Part shown: positions 11,632-23,645 of the stretch, piece by piece
Layout: the number at the start of each line of letters is the position of its first letter
How positions within the stretch are numbered: position 1 is the first letter of the stretch
NCBI GenBank assembly: GCA_000729835.1
Contig: JFHB01000003.1
Location: 248,001-312,000, forward strand
Direction of reading: 5' to 3'
Source of the DNA: Atkinsonella hypoxylon
Lineage: Eukaryota; Ascomycota; Sordariomycetes; Hypocreales; Clavicipitaceae
Length of the DNA: 64,000 nt
Notes under the pieces: model-generated
What the model was told of the DNA's origin: nothing
Seen by the model: the letters and a program-made list of their open reading frames with translations, nothing else
The model's database searches: none
Made by a program: the position numbers and the translations under genes

Positions 11632-13076
11632 ATGATTCAGGGAATTTTTTACGCCAGATTCTTTCCCCAAGAAGGTAACTTTCAGGGTTTTCCTTACGCT
11701 TCACATCCGACTCCTCCCTCTCCCTACGACAAACACGAACCGTCTCACGCTCTCCGGTAGGTCCCAAGATCGTTGCCCAATCACCCCCGGGGTGCATCAC
11801 CGTGTCCGAGAGCAGCACCGCTCGCCAACCGCTCATAGACTTTGACGTCCTCCAAGAGTACATCATCCCTCGACAGCCCTTCTGTAACCGCTATGTCACG
11901 ATCAACTCCCCCGACGGCAAATACACGGTCCTCGGCTTTCCTGTTGTCATTGCCCACGCCAAGTACCAGCGCAATGAGTTCATGTTCAATTTCGGCCTGC
12001 TCGTCGAGGCTGATGTTGATCAGACTCCATATGAGGGCGTGGTGAGATATCTTGCCTCCACCTTTTCCGAAATGGAAAAGCAGACTGAGTATCTGAGCCA
12101 GGGTGATGGCGACGGGTTGAGAGGCCAGATGACTAGCAGAAGACCAATCGAAAGCCTGTTGGAGATTGTGAAGGAGGATTTAAATAACTATGGTGAATGC
12201 ATGATTCCAGTTGGTATGTTTTGCCTCCTGCTCAAATACTCTTTTTCGTCTTCCTGCGCCATGCAGAACATTGGAATGCGTGACATGCATATATAAATTC
12301 CCACGCTAATGAACCCGTCAGATGATGCCAACACCATCAATATGAAGCTCTTCCCCCACCATCGCACGCCGCCCACCGTCAAAGCATGGCACGTTCCCGT
12401 ATCAAAGGTCAAATTCTCTCAAATTATCGACCCAACATGGGACCTGACTCTGCAGAAGGTCATTGCCAAAATCGATGGCGTGTCCGATGTGCGGCGCATC
12501 GCTCAATCGGCAGCAGTGTCACTGGACCTGGCCAAGATTGCACTCCGCCATCTGCTCTACTACGACACAATCATCCTCATCGACATATTTTTCTTCAGCT
12601 CGTGCTACGCTCCCAGGCCTGGTATCCACGACTTCATCCGCAATGTCGACGGCATTGTGGACGAGTGCGCAGGATACGTGTCCCATGGTCGCGCCAGGGT
12701 GAGCAACTACCATCTCATCAAACTGATGGCTTCATTTGCCCCCAGTAGAAGTGTAAAAGAGTGGATCATGACGAGCCAGGAAAACGGGTTCGATGTCCTG
12801 AATTACGTTGATGTGAGACGGTTCGTGCAGTTTGGAATTATAAAGGGTTGTTTGTACCGCGTGCACAAATATGTCCTGTCCAAACAGTATCTCGCTGCCT
12901 TGGCAACAGGCAAAAGTCGTCCTTTACCTGGTGGAGATTCATTGCAACGATACGCGGATGGGAATCACCATTTTGACCAGATTATCACGGAGCAGAATAT
13001 GACGAATGATGAGATCATGGACAAGCTCAAGACGCTACATGTTCCGAAGGGAGACTTGACAGTTCTTTATAGATGA
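11632..13076 (+). CDS. NPR2: Nitrogen permease regulator 2 (GATOR1/SEACIT subunit)
   Basis: Three exons, 11632-11674, 11761-12213 and 12322-13076, giving 416 residues. The protein starts MIQGIFYARFFPQEGPKIVAQ, the longin-like opening typical of Npr2/NPRL2, split by the first intron. Later conserved blocks are YQRNEFMFNFGLL, DDANTINMKLFP and DLTLQKVIAKIDGV. Npr2 with Npr3 and Iml1 forms the GAP complex for the Gtr GTPases and lowers TORC1 activity when amino acids or nitrogen are scarce, at the vacuole. The first exon is only 43 bp and easily missed. The 3' end lies 168 bp from the convergent mitochondrial TyrRS stop. Confidence 0.94.
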
Positions 13077-13244
13077 TTTGGCTCGGACTATAAGAGTGCA
13101 AGCTCGCCATAATCGAGAAACAGGATTCTATCCAGCTCTGTTGTTTTGGGAAAGAAGAAGCTACCAGCAGAGGTCTCAGATGGTATCTTTACAGCTCGTA
13201 TAATACATACTAATAGTACATTAGATGACAGACGCTGTTCCGCG

Positions 13245-15205
13245 TTAGGGCTTTTCATGCCAAAAATCTTGGTTCAAATCCCTGTCACTCCGACGCTTGT
13301 CCCTTCTATCCCAGGTTCGTTTTCGCATCTCGTGCTTACTTGGAAGCTCAATATCCGGGTTATTGGCCACCTTCAAGCGCCCCTGTTCTCTTTTCTTCTC
13401 CTTCGCCAGTTTCTTGACCTGCTTAGCCGTCAATTTCTGCCCATTAGCCTCGGCCTGCGACCGCAATTCATCAATCATGCGCCGCACCGTGCCTTTGTAC
13501 GGTTGCCCGTTATAGATCTTGCCACTGGCCTCCCATTCTTCATCTGAGACCAGCTCTACAATACGAACATTGTGCTTGCCCTTGCGGAGGATCAAGATCT
13601 TCTCGTCAATGACAAACTTTGCTGTCTCTTCAGGAAACCACATCTTTATCGGAGTCCAAGTCAGATTGCCGGGGACGAGACCGCGGGACTGACCTGGTGA
13701 AGCGGCTACATAGGCGCCCTGTTGGGTGACTAGGCGCTGGCCGTCACTATTGCTGCTCGCAAGGCCAGCGGCAAAGAGGAGCCTCGCGGGCGAGAGCTGC
13801 AAGGCCGATCTGGGCAGCTCGATATCACTTCGTGGCGCGTTGTTGGGCGTCACGATGCCGCTTGATTTGGAAGGCACCTTTATGATGTGAGGCAACTCGC
13901 CGCCAAACCGGAACTGATGCTGCTGTGCTTCTTGCAACGCCCTTTGCGATCCGTGAACAAGGGAGAGTACCTCAAATGCGAGCGTGTGCTGGGCAACACG
14001 CTTGGAGGGGTTGGTGTTGTGCTCGATCATGAGCTTCTGGATCTTATTTATGGGCATGAAGGTAAACAATCGGAGGAGCTTCTCGACTTCGTCGTCTGGC
14101 CGGCGCATGAAATATCCGTAGAGCTCAAAGGGAGACGTCTTGAACTCGTCCAGCCAAACCGCATTTCCTGCGCTTTTTCCAATCTTTGCACCAGCCGAGT
14201 CGAGGAGCAACGGAACCGTGAATCCCACGGGTTCGTGCTGCCATTCGCTGGGCAGTTTGAGATGTGGTGCCTCTTCGGATTCGCGGATTACCTTCAGGGC
14301 GTCGATGCTAGCTACTATGTTTCCATACTGGTCTGATCCGCCAATCTGCATTTGAATGCCGAGCTTGCTGTACATGTGCCAGAAGTCCCAGCCCTGGAAA
14401 AGAGGATACATGAACTCCCCCATCGACATGCCATCTCCTTCCTTCATCATCCGTTTGACTGTCTCGCGGCTGAGCATGGGTCCGAGCCTCATGTGCCGTG
14501 CCAGTCGCTTGGTGAAGTCGTAGACCGACAGGCTCTGCAGCCACATGCTGTTGTTCAACAGGTGGTGCTTGGCAGCCCAGTCCTTTTCGAATTCGTACTT
14601 GTCTCGCAGCGCGAGGACGTTGTGCCATAGTCTTGTGAGCTGGTAATGAATCTTGGTTACATTTTTCGATATTTCAGAGTTGGACATGTATTCGCGACTT
14701 TGCAAGCGGCCGGTGGGATCGCCAACGCGCGCTGTAGAGCCTCCGAGGAGTGTGACAGCCGGGTGGCCGTGCATCCACAGCCAGAAGAGCGCCATGAAGG
14801 GGAGCAAATGCCCAAGGTGTAACGAATCAGCCGTGGGGTCTACGCCAACGTAGGCGCCTATTCGTTTGATGCGCATAATCTCTTTGATCTTGTCGGGCGT
14901 GCTGTTGATACGGTTCGCGCACAGCATGTTAGCGAGGCCAAGAAAGTCTCGAGGCTTGCCAGCCAAGGATCATCACATACGTACCCAGCTACATCCTTGA
15001 TGTATCCTCTCTCGGCGAGAACATCCCATAAATGACGCTCCTCGCCATTCTGGATTTTCTCCGCTCTCTCTTTCCACCGGGCCTCACCTTCAGCAACCTT
15101 GTTCAGCCATGAAGTTGAGATGCCACGAATCTGCTTCGCTTCGCGGCAACACCATCTAGCGGCACCTCGTGGAAGATTTCTGGTCGCTGCAAGTCGGAGA
15201 GCCAT
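13245..15205 (-). CDS. cyt-18: Mitochondrial tyrosyl-tRNA synthetase, CYT-18 type
   Basis: Two exons, 15205-14985 and 14901-13245, giving 625 residues. The first 30 or so residues are Arg/Ala-rich without acids (MALRLAATRNLPRGAARW), a mitochondrial presequence. Next comes a helical segment (WKERAEKIQNGEERHLWDVLAERGYI), as in CYT-18. The class I catalytic core shows YVGVDPTADSLHLGHLLP (HIGH-like), the tyrosine pocket region GGSDQYGNI and the KMSKS-like AKIGKSAG. A C-terminal S4-like domain (FVIDEKILILRKGKHNVRIV) precedes a basic tail. It charges mitochondrial tRNA-Tyr. In Neurospora and relatives this protein also splices group I introns; whether this copy does is inferred from family only. 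Confidence 0.93.
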
Positions 15206-15808
15206 CAGAGCTCTGTGATGGAAGGGGCCGATTTAAGTCTCGAGAAGCTGGCATGAACACACCAAAGCTTTTCAATTCAAAAATTGGAAATCCTGGCGAC
15301 AATGTTCAGTAGATCTCCTGTCGACTGAATCTAGACAATTGGTACACTGTTGCACGTCAACTGGCGATATTCAAGCCAGCTTCTGGTTTGCAGACCCTTT
15401 CTCACCCTATCTCGAAACCTAGAAAAAAAAAAAAAAAAAAGAGTCCATACTTTTCTATTGAAATTTCACATGCCACATCCACCCAATCAGCACCTCCCAC
15501 CACAATCCCGGAAACACCTTCTTCCCTCCGTCAATTCGGGTGTATGAGTCCACAAGGGGACCAATCCAGCCAACCAGCATCTCGTTAATTCGACTTCCTC
15601 GGCAATGTCCCCAATTCCAAGGTCCTAAGCACTGCATCCCAAGACGAACCGGGAACCGCAGCGAGCAACTTCATTCGCACGTCAACCACTTTTCGTCGCC
15701 GCGCGCTCGCTGCTCCCTTTCTGATCAACGGGACCTACGACCCAAGTAGGGTGCAATAGCTCGAATTGATATTGTCTTCATTTCTTCCGCATCTTGCCGG
15801 CCTCGACG
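15206..15808. promoter_or_regulatory. Divergent promoter mtTyrRS / SDH4
   Basis: About 600 bp between two divergent genes whose products both go to mitochondria. It contains an A18 run at 15423-15440. No gene seen. Shared regulation is possible but not shown. Confidence 0.5.
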
Positions 15809-16546
15809 ATGGCTTCGATGATGCGTCCCTCGCTGCTGCGGCAGACGGCTCTGGCTGCTCGATCTCCTATCTTCGCGATGAGAACGGCTGCTCTGCACAC
15901 ATCTAGCAAGAGATGTGCTATCTTGCCCCCTGGACCTCGTAAGACTGCTTTAGCCCCTTTTGCAATTTCATGGTGATGGACCGCGTGGTTGTCTTTCTTT
16001 GGCTGTGAATGGAACGCTGACATGATGTGGCTATACAGAACGAATTGAGGGTGGAGGTATGAACATCAGAATCCTGACCCGAGGCCGATGCTCGACCTGT
16101 CCATTCGAATGAATGCTCAGCAAATCCCCGTCGCGGTCGCTTGCCTGTCCTGATATTCTGAACGCTTGCAACACCGACTAACAAATGTCCTAGTCAACGA
16201 CCCGGCTCCCATCCCGCCTCCTTCCGCTGCCCACGGCTCCTACCACTGGACCTTTGAGCGCCTCATCGCCGCCGGGCTCGTCCCCCTCTCCATCGCTCCC
16301 TTCGCATCTGGCTCGCTCAACCCGACCATGGACGCCATTCTCTGCTCCGCTGTCCTGATCCACTCCCATATGGGGTTTCAGTCCGTCATTATCGACTACA
16401 TCCCTAAGAAAAGGTACCCTGGTCTACGCAAGCTGTTCTGGTGGGGACTCAATGCTGCGACTCTGACCGTCGGAATTGGCTTGTACGAGTTTGAGACGAA
16501 CGACGTCGGTGTGACTGAGGCGATCAAGCGGGTTTGGAAGGCATAA
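15809..16546 (+). CDS. SDH4: Succinate dehydrogenase cytochrome b small subunit (CybS)
   Basis: Three exons, 15809-15938, 16039-16056 and 16194-16546, giving 166 residues. Exon 2 is a microexon of 18 nt that completes the motif QRIEGGV. The N-terminus is an Arg/Ser/Ala mitochondrial presequence (MASMMRPSLLRQTALAARS). The mature part has HGSYHWTFERLIAAGLVPL, then three membrane segments with MDAILCSAVLIHSHMGFQSVIIDYIP. The histidine of SHMGF is the likely heme b ligand, and the aspartate-tyrosine of IDYIP lies at the quinone site. SDH4 anchors complex II in the inner membrane and passes electrons to ubiquinone. Fungal SDH4 proteins are of similar size. Confidence 0.93.
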
Positions 16547-17100
16547 GTGATGTATATTTTTTTGGGTGTTCATGGAAGGTGTGTCCAAATGAGATGGAAG
16601 TGGCTCGGTAGGGATAAGCTGGGAGGCTTGATATGACATGTGCGGTGGGACTGACCAAATAGCCTACGCCGTTTGTATAGTTATCCTTTAATAGGTAACC
16701 GATTTCATATTCCCTTTGTACATGCAGAGACCTTTCTTGGGACGCAAATCTGTTGGTTCCATATATTTGAGTCGTGATGAGAGGATTCCGTTGATGCGGT
16801 TCTCTACTTCTGCTATCATTGCATCACACATCAATGGAGCTAGGTTAACTTTCCACATGGTATTTAATATTGGATTTTACTCTCAATTTCAAGCTACGGT
16901 CATTCTTCATGTGGTTCTGTTCACTTGCCCTGATTTCAGGATATCGTTCCTGTCATTGTTTCTTACGCTGAATCTCCGTTATCTTGATGTCTTCTCCGCT
17001 TCCTGTGCCTCATTTGTAAATCCTGCCACCAAATGTTACGGGTAAAGTATTGGACAATATCCTCGGCAGAAGTACGTAATGGATATGGCAGTTGTCACCT
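16547..17100. other. Convergent intergenic region SDH4 / BTA1
   Basis: About 550 bp of AT-rich sequence holding two 3' UTRs. No gene or repeat noticed. Confidence 0.6.
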
Positions 17101-19894
17101 CTAAATTGTCAAGCTAGGCATTTCAGGGCCACCGATGCGGTCCATCTCCGGAGTGGGAGGAGGCAAGTTTTCGACCTTGGTACATATCCAGCAGCTTGCA
17201 TACATGTTGACGCGATCAATGCAAGCGCCGTCGATTCTGGCGCCGTGCCGCTTGGCAGTGAAGCCATACGCCTCAAACACCTTGACATACCATGGAGTCA
17301 AAGCACTAGTGCGCAGCATCACACGACCACCCATTTTCAGTGCTCGGTTCAGCTTGATGATTTGTGCAGCGGCGGCAGGTGACCCTGGATCAAACCAATC
17401 CATGCTGTCCATGACGACGGCAATAGTGAGTGTACCAGGGCTGAAGCGGGCAATGACTTCTTCGAGTTCATCAGTGTGAATACGAAGGCTATCCAGAGCG
17501 CCAGGTTTCGAAAGCTTGGCATGAACCTCGGGCGCAAGGTAGTGGGGATGGCAATTGCGGGAAAATTGCCCAGCCAGGCAAACGTAGTAGTACGGATTAT
17601 CTTTGGCAATGTGTGTCTCTTCCGCGACAGGGTCAAGAGTGTTGACCATGTAATGCCAGATGGCATGAGATCGAGTGTTGTTCGCTCGGGGCTTATCTCC
17701 CTTGACGAGGTTAGATTCAGCGTGGTCCTTTTCAATCATGGTAAGCTGATTCTTGGGGACGCCAAGGGCAGTCCAGAGAAAACTCTCCTGAGCGACAACA
17801 AGATTGCAGACCAATTTGGACAGCAAAGCCGGGCGAATCTTCTGACGCCAAATCTCGCGCTGCTCATTGAGCGTCTTGGCCTCAAGCAGTTTGTCAATAG
17901 TAGAGCGGAGACGAAAGAGGCGCGCCACCCAGCGCATGGCACGAATGGCATGGCGAGAACCGCCTGTATCGTACAGGCCGTAGCCGCTCTTGTTCTGGAA
18001 GACATGGGTGTTGTTCAACCAGAACTGGAAAGCACGGGCAGACAGATGAGGAGACAGCTTGTTCACCAGCAAGTGACGGAAACTTTCATGCTTTCCTTGG
18101 CCGAAGATCTTCCAGAAGTCTTCGTACGGCAGCGCCGTGTAAGAGGCGGCCTTGAGCTCCAGGAGATGGTTCTGCGTCGGGTTCAAATCGACAGCATGGA
18201 CGCGAGCTGGACTCTGGGCGAGATACGACAGAATGTTGTCACCAGCAGAGCTGATGGCCAACACTTTGTCCTCGGGACCGAGCTTCAGAATCCGCTCATC
18301 AACGCGGGCATCCTCCCAGGTGAAAGCGTAGATGTACTCATCATTGAACTGCGTATACTTTTGCAATTGATCGTCATAGTAGATGCGCCAGTGATGATTT
18401 TGGTAAAAGAAAGAAGGAAGCGGCAGGTTTGCAGAAAGGTTCTGCACCGCAGTCACGAAAGCCTTGGAGCGAATCTCCGGCGCAGATCTCTCAATTGCTC
18501 GAGTCAGAGCGTCGCCCTGGTTGACAGGATACAGATAAGGCGACTCGGTCGCTAATGCGTCGATGCGCTCGATAATTTCATGGGGGAGACTAGAAGGAGA
18601 AAATGGCTTCTTGTGGCAACCGATCCAGACGTAGTAGGGAATGTACCCCAGTGCTTTGTTGCGGTCGTTGATGTTCAAGACTGTACCGAACTTGTACTCC
18701 AAGTAGTCACGACGACCTGGCTCCAAACCAACACGGTCAAAGTCGAACCAGGCACGCCAAAACATGCGTGACAGAGCATTGACATGGCGCCCTAGGGCGC
18801 CACCGGTATAGTTGCGGAAAGAAAAGTCAGTTTGATTCTGGACATAGAAATCGACAACGCCAAAAATGCCGTGAGGAGACAGCAGGGAAGTGACTGAATC
18901 AATCACTGAGTAGTAGTCGGGCTAACAAGCATTCATGAAGTCAGCACAAAGTACTTTTATATAGAGGGCAAGTGATTGTTTCTTTTCTCGGCCTACTCAC
19001 GATCATGGAAAGACTGTAAGACATAGTAACTAGCTCAGCACCACCATGTTCAGGTCGCTGTTGTTTGAAGTAGCTGAGAACAGGTGAACGAAGAGGGTTG
19101 TGAGCGGGGTTCATTCCAGCTTCATATTTCTCAAGGTGGAATTTACGAGCATCTTCACAAACTACAGTGACGTTCTTCCATCCAAGCCTGTCAAATCTCT
19201 TTCGAGCGACTTCACATAGGGATGGAGAATAATCCACGAGGTAAACGCTTGTGAAGAACTCAGGCACGTTGACAAAACGTCCCATGGCTTCGATATTCCA
19301 GCCCGTACCACCGCCGACCTGCCCAAAATGATTTGTTAACATCTTGCTGCAGGTTGACGAGTGAAAGCAAGGGAGATCAGAGGTAGACATTGTCAGCACT
19401 CACGTCGACCCAGATACGCTTGGTCTGATTTTTGCCAGCAGCGTTGGCTTGTTCAGCTTTGGACTCAAGCTGGGCAATCACCAAGCCCAGCATGTCCTCG
19501 CGTCCCCGAAGGAGGACTTTGCGAGTACAGTCATATGCACCAGCCTGTTTCTTGTAAAAGCTTTCCAGAGCATCTTGCTGACTTGCCTCAGAGTTGCCCT
19601 GATGCGGCTTGAGGAATGAAGAATAGAAAAACAAGAAGAAGGAGCGTAGGAGGCTGGGAGCGCCGTCATCGGTCTTCTGACGAGATGACAGGCGGGACAG
19701 TGCAATCCCTCCAACGAGAGCAATTGCCAGTCCAGCATAGAGAGGCTTTACTTGAAGGTCGATGCCAAAGGCCAATACGTTACCACCCTTGAGTTGGGGT
19801 CTCGTCAGCACGCGAACAAATTCGGTTCAATTGATGAAGGAGGGGCAGACACAGCAAATTGGGGGCTGTATGTATGACTTACATGAGAAACCAT
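17101..19894 (-). CDS. BTA1: Betaine-lipid (DGTS) synthase, fused BtaB-BtaA type
   Basis: Proposed exons are 19894-19883, 19787-19404, 19318-19001 and 18921-17101, all phase 0, giving 844 residues. A hydrophobic segment (YAGLAIALVGGIALSRL) is near the N-terminus. The first domain is a SAM methyltransferase (motif I WVDVGGGTGWNIE, then VYLVDYSPSL, VTVVCEDARKF), BtaB-like. The second is a DUF3419/BtaA-like 3-amino-3-carboxypropyl transferase (VLAISSAGDNILSYL, AVDLNPTQNHLLELKAA, MDSMDWFDP). Together they turn diacylglycerol into the phosphorus-free lipid DGTS in the ER, a response to phosphate starvation in fungi. The 12-nt first exon is the weakest part: it gives MVSH joined to GGNVLAFG. No CACGTG element was seen in the upstream spacer. 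Confidence 0.9.
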
Positions 19895-21639
19895 GGTATT
19901 CTCTCATTGTACGATGTCACAGAGAGTTGGGGAGGAGATATCAGCGGCTCAGAGGTTGTGGAACACTCAGAGCAGCGCAATTGGGTTGAAATCAATGTGT
20001 CGATCCAAACAATACAGGTACTGATGGAAAGGGAAGTGGGCGCGAGAGGAGACGGGCACGAAGAACTATATACCAGGATAGAATCCAAGCTGGCTATGTC
20101 CTGGAAAGTTGGGTGATGGATTAAGCTCTAGGAAAGTCACGGGACACATGTTCATCCAAACATCTGCACATCTGAATACTCTTACCTCTTGTGAAGTTAC
20201 ACCAGGCAAGGTGAGTGGACCAATGCCCACGGCCAAATAGAGCATGACCAGAGGGTGACACAAAGAAGGGGTCGCATAGTTACTTGACACAATGTTCCAC
20301 CAGGGGACTTGATGCTCGTGCCACGACAGAAAGTTATTGCCAGTAGCCCAGGACGGTAGCCCAGGACGGTAGCCCCGAAGGGTAGCCCCGAAGGGTAGCA
20401 CGGGTCGGAAGTCTGTATTGAGCAAAGATGAAGGCGAAATAAGGTAAAAGCGGCCATGTCTCATGATTCCGGTTCCCTCACCGGTCTTCTTCGAGGAAGC
20501 CAGATGTTGATCTCATCTCCCGTCTCTCAGGCGGAGGTCGAATACCGGGTACCATGTCCAGTGGTTCAAGCCAATGCTGGTATAATCAACACCACTGCCT
20601 AATAATAGTACGACAGCCGGGTCCATGAACCCACCAAGCCCGGGTTTTATCGTGGGTGCTTCGAACGAGGCTGGTACGGCGTGGGCCAATGGCTGGGGCA
20701 CATGGTTGGATAGGGTGCGTCGTGAGGCGGCTCATGAGCACAGGGGACTTGAACCGGCACCAGGCAAGGTATGAATGAGCAGACGTTTCTCGCGCATGTC
20801 TCTGACTTTCTGACTTTCTGACATCTGTTGAAGGTTGAATCAGGACGGAATACGGAATAGTGGCAGCCTCTTTCCCCGCAAGGCCTGAGCGCCGCTGCGG
20901 TATCGTGGTGCTGGCCTAGGCTTTCAGAATAATACCAATGAGACAGCGCCTGTGATGCACATGCGGGCATTAGACGCTGGTATGGAATAAGGCGCTTTTG
21001 CATTTTCGTATTGCTTCGGAGCAGCTTGGCGGATCCAAGGGGATCCAAAGGGTGTTGGGGAAAAGAGACAGGGATGCGTCGATGCGTTGCGAGTCTGTAG
21101 ATGGATCCGATGACCTGAGGCTTTGGCCAATGATATTCAATGTTATGTTATGCTTTCACAGACAGACACGTAACGTAATAAGCGCGTTGTCTGCGAAAAT
21201 AACATTACATTTTTCTAGACATACAGTATCTGAAATTTCTATCAAATTCGCATCACGATTTCTTCATTGTTTTTCTCATTCATCGTCATCTTGATCAATT
21301 TTTACTCCACGAAAATTTACCCAAAAATACTCATTCCCCCTCTATATTTTTTACGTGCTAAACCAATAAGAAGAGCAACTTGATGCCAGGTCTCTTCTAA
21401 AAGCTCAGTGGCGCAATGGTGCCGGAGGAATCTTATGCCGGTTCCGTATCAACTCCCTTGCCCCATGCCCAGTTTGTCATTCACAGCCACCACAATGGAC
21501 CATGGGCCAACCGCCATGTGCAGGCGCGGCATGACATCAGAAGCATTCCTTCATCATCAGCCTATTTAATCATTCCATCATTATAAAACGTCAAAGTCAC
21601 AACTGGGAGCTTTAATTTCTTCCATTGCCGACGCTCAGC
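19895..21639. promoter_or_regulatory. Divergent spacer BTA1 / NGG1
   Basis: A 1.7-kb spacer with no supported gene. It contains a 13-bp tandem repeat at 20345-20396 and TACGGAATA at 20851-20859. The sequence becomes AT-rich from about 21120 to 21600, just before NGG1. Confidence 0.5.
20345..20396. repeat. 13-bp tandem repeat, two subtypes in pairs
   Basis: Four adjacent 13-mers: AGCCCAGGACGGT twice, then AGCCCCGAAGGGT twice. The pairwise arrangement suggests two successive duplications. Confidence 0.85.
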
Positions 21640-23645
21640 ATGGCTCCTGGATCAAGCAACGTCGGCTCGGGCAAAAAGAATACTGCAGCGATGCCGAAAC
21701 CGAGTCGCACCTCGACTCCTGCACCAGCGCCATCAGCCAGCTTGCCGCCGCAAGAATTCTACGATCCAGATTACCTCAACACGAGAGTCATTCTCTTCAA
21801 AAACAATCTTAGCTATGAAGATCTCGTTGATCAGAGCGCTGTCCATGCGCCGGTACCTGACTCGAAGAGCGTTGATGCGATGCTGGAGAAGCTCAAGAAT
21901 TTGGTAAACATTATGGAAAAGCGATCCACGTTCTATGACAGAGGCATGCGACATCTCGCGGATGAACGAAAGAAGCGACCTGACGATTATGATGTGCGTT
22001 TTGATGGCGAACAAGAGGGCAGAAGATCGAAACACAAAAGAAAAAAGGGATCTGAATCTCAAACACAAGACGGTATGCACATAATTTGCAGCATCTCGTT
22101 TGCTTGGTCCGCGCATGCGTTGCGCCATAGGTGCGCTAGTCTACATACTTATCTGAATAACCTATAGATCAATCATCTCCTCTAAAGGACGCAAAAAGAA
22201 AACACACCCGGGCAGATTCTGCGAGTTCGTCATTATCGCCCGTCGTGGCGGCGTCACCGTCCGCGATGGATGTAGATAAGAAGGTGAAGGAAGAAAATAA
22301 GGAGGAACAAGAGGACGAGGAGTCAAGTTCGGAAGATGAAGGAGCGCCGCCGAAGCGACAAATGCCTGCAGCACAGACATTCGGTGAAGATCCTTCCACA
22401 TTTCCAGACCCGACCGTCTACGAAATACGGCCTGTTCACGAGGGCATGACGGACGAAGAACGCAAAGAAATTTATTCAGTCGCAGTGTATCCCAAGAACG
22501 ATCTTGCAAATCTGATAGCCGGTGATCCGCCCGACAGCGACTACAGTAATGCGAAACCAAGCAGTCAGATCAATTTCTCCACCTTTTCGACGTATATTGA
22601 TCCCTACTTTCGACCGTTTTCTGAGGAGGACCTTGCATTTCTACGTGAACGGGGCGATAGGGTGACACCGTTTGTCATGCCCAAGCGAGGCAAGAGGCAC
22701 TACACTGAGATTTGGGCTGAAGAAGACGGGGCCATGTCAATCGACTCACCTCAACAAGGACGGGAAAGACTGCCGCCTAATCAACCGCGAGGAAATATAG
22801 AAAATATGAGTGACAGCATCGGCGAGACAGATGCCCTCTCTATCGGACCACTGGCATCGCGTTTACTTCAACTACTGCGACCAGGGAGTCGTTTACAAGG
22901 ATCCGACGATAAGCCAACAACCAACGGAGTTATCAGTGTTGATGTCTCCATGAACGGCGATGTCAACGGAGAAGAACAAAATGGCGAGGATAGACCAAAC
23001 CCACATCCACCGGCTACATACATGAGCGAGTCGTCGACGGAAGCATGGAAGAAAGCCACACACCCTAAGCTGGAATATGCGCAAGTAGATGAGCGTCTAA
23101 AGCAAGAGTTGAGGCACATCGGGTTTCTTCCTCAAGAAGGCTTCGAGAGCGAATATGACGGTCACTACGACGATGAGGTTGCAGGCAGGCTGCGCTTGTT
23201 ACAGTCGCGGCTGAAAGAACAAATGCTGATCAATGGAGCTCGAAAGGCCCGGTTGACAGAACTGGTACGCGAACGGATGGCTCACCAGGAATACCAGACA
23301 ATCCTGGAAGATCTTGACTCGCAGGTCCAAGCTGCCTACCTCAAGCGCACTCGCACGATGGGCAAGAGTAAGAAGACGAAACGACCCGGAGGCGCAGGCG
23401 GAGGCAGCCATTTTGTAGGTGGCGCGGCAGGCACAGCGCGGCCGGGCATTGGGGATCAGACCAAGACATTGATGGAGAGAAGGAAGCGCTGGATCGATAC
23501 TATCGGATCGGTGTTTGATGACGAGAGCCTCAACAAGGTGCCGCGGTCAGCCGACCCCGACAGCTCAATTTTCGAGCCGGGCGATATGGCGGCGCTCATT
23601 AAGAGAGAGAAAGAGCAGTGGGATGAAGAAGTTGAAGAAGAGTGA
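21640..23645 (+). CDS. NGG1: SAGA/ADA histone acetyltransferase subunit Ngg1/Ada3
   Basis: Two exons, 21640-22072 and 22168-23645, giving 636 residues. The N-terminal third carries FYDPDYLNTRVILFKNNLSYEDLVDQSAV and a coiled, basic region. An acidic stretch (KKVKEENKEEQEDEESSSEDEG) follows. The core motif YIDPYFRPFSEEDLAFLRERGDRVTPFVMPKRGK plus HYTEIWAEED is diagnostic of Ada3/Ngg1. The C-terminus has the Ada3 helical domain (LKQELRHIGFL ... RKARLTELVRERMAHQEYQTILEDLDSQVQ). Ngg1 bridges Gcn5 and Ada2 in the HAT module of SAGA and acts in the nucleus. The ATG at 21640 gives the shortest N-terminus before the conserved block. Confidence 0.94.

Noticed and set aside
13266..13285. tRNA-like GGTTCAAATCC string
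   Set aside because: Lies inside the C-terminal coding sequence of the mitochondrial TyrRS and lacks stem pairing.
17476..18555. 359-codon + strand frame opposite BTA1
   Set aside because: Antisense to the strongly conserved DUF3419 domain; no family resemblance.
20730..20770. Possible tRNA on the - strand (GGTTCAAGTCC string)
   Set aside because: The T-stem fails at the third pair and no A-box, anticodon arm or acceptor stem matches.
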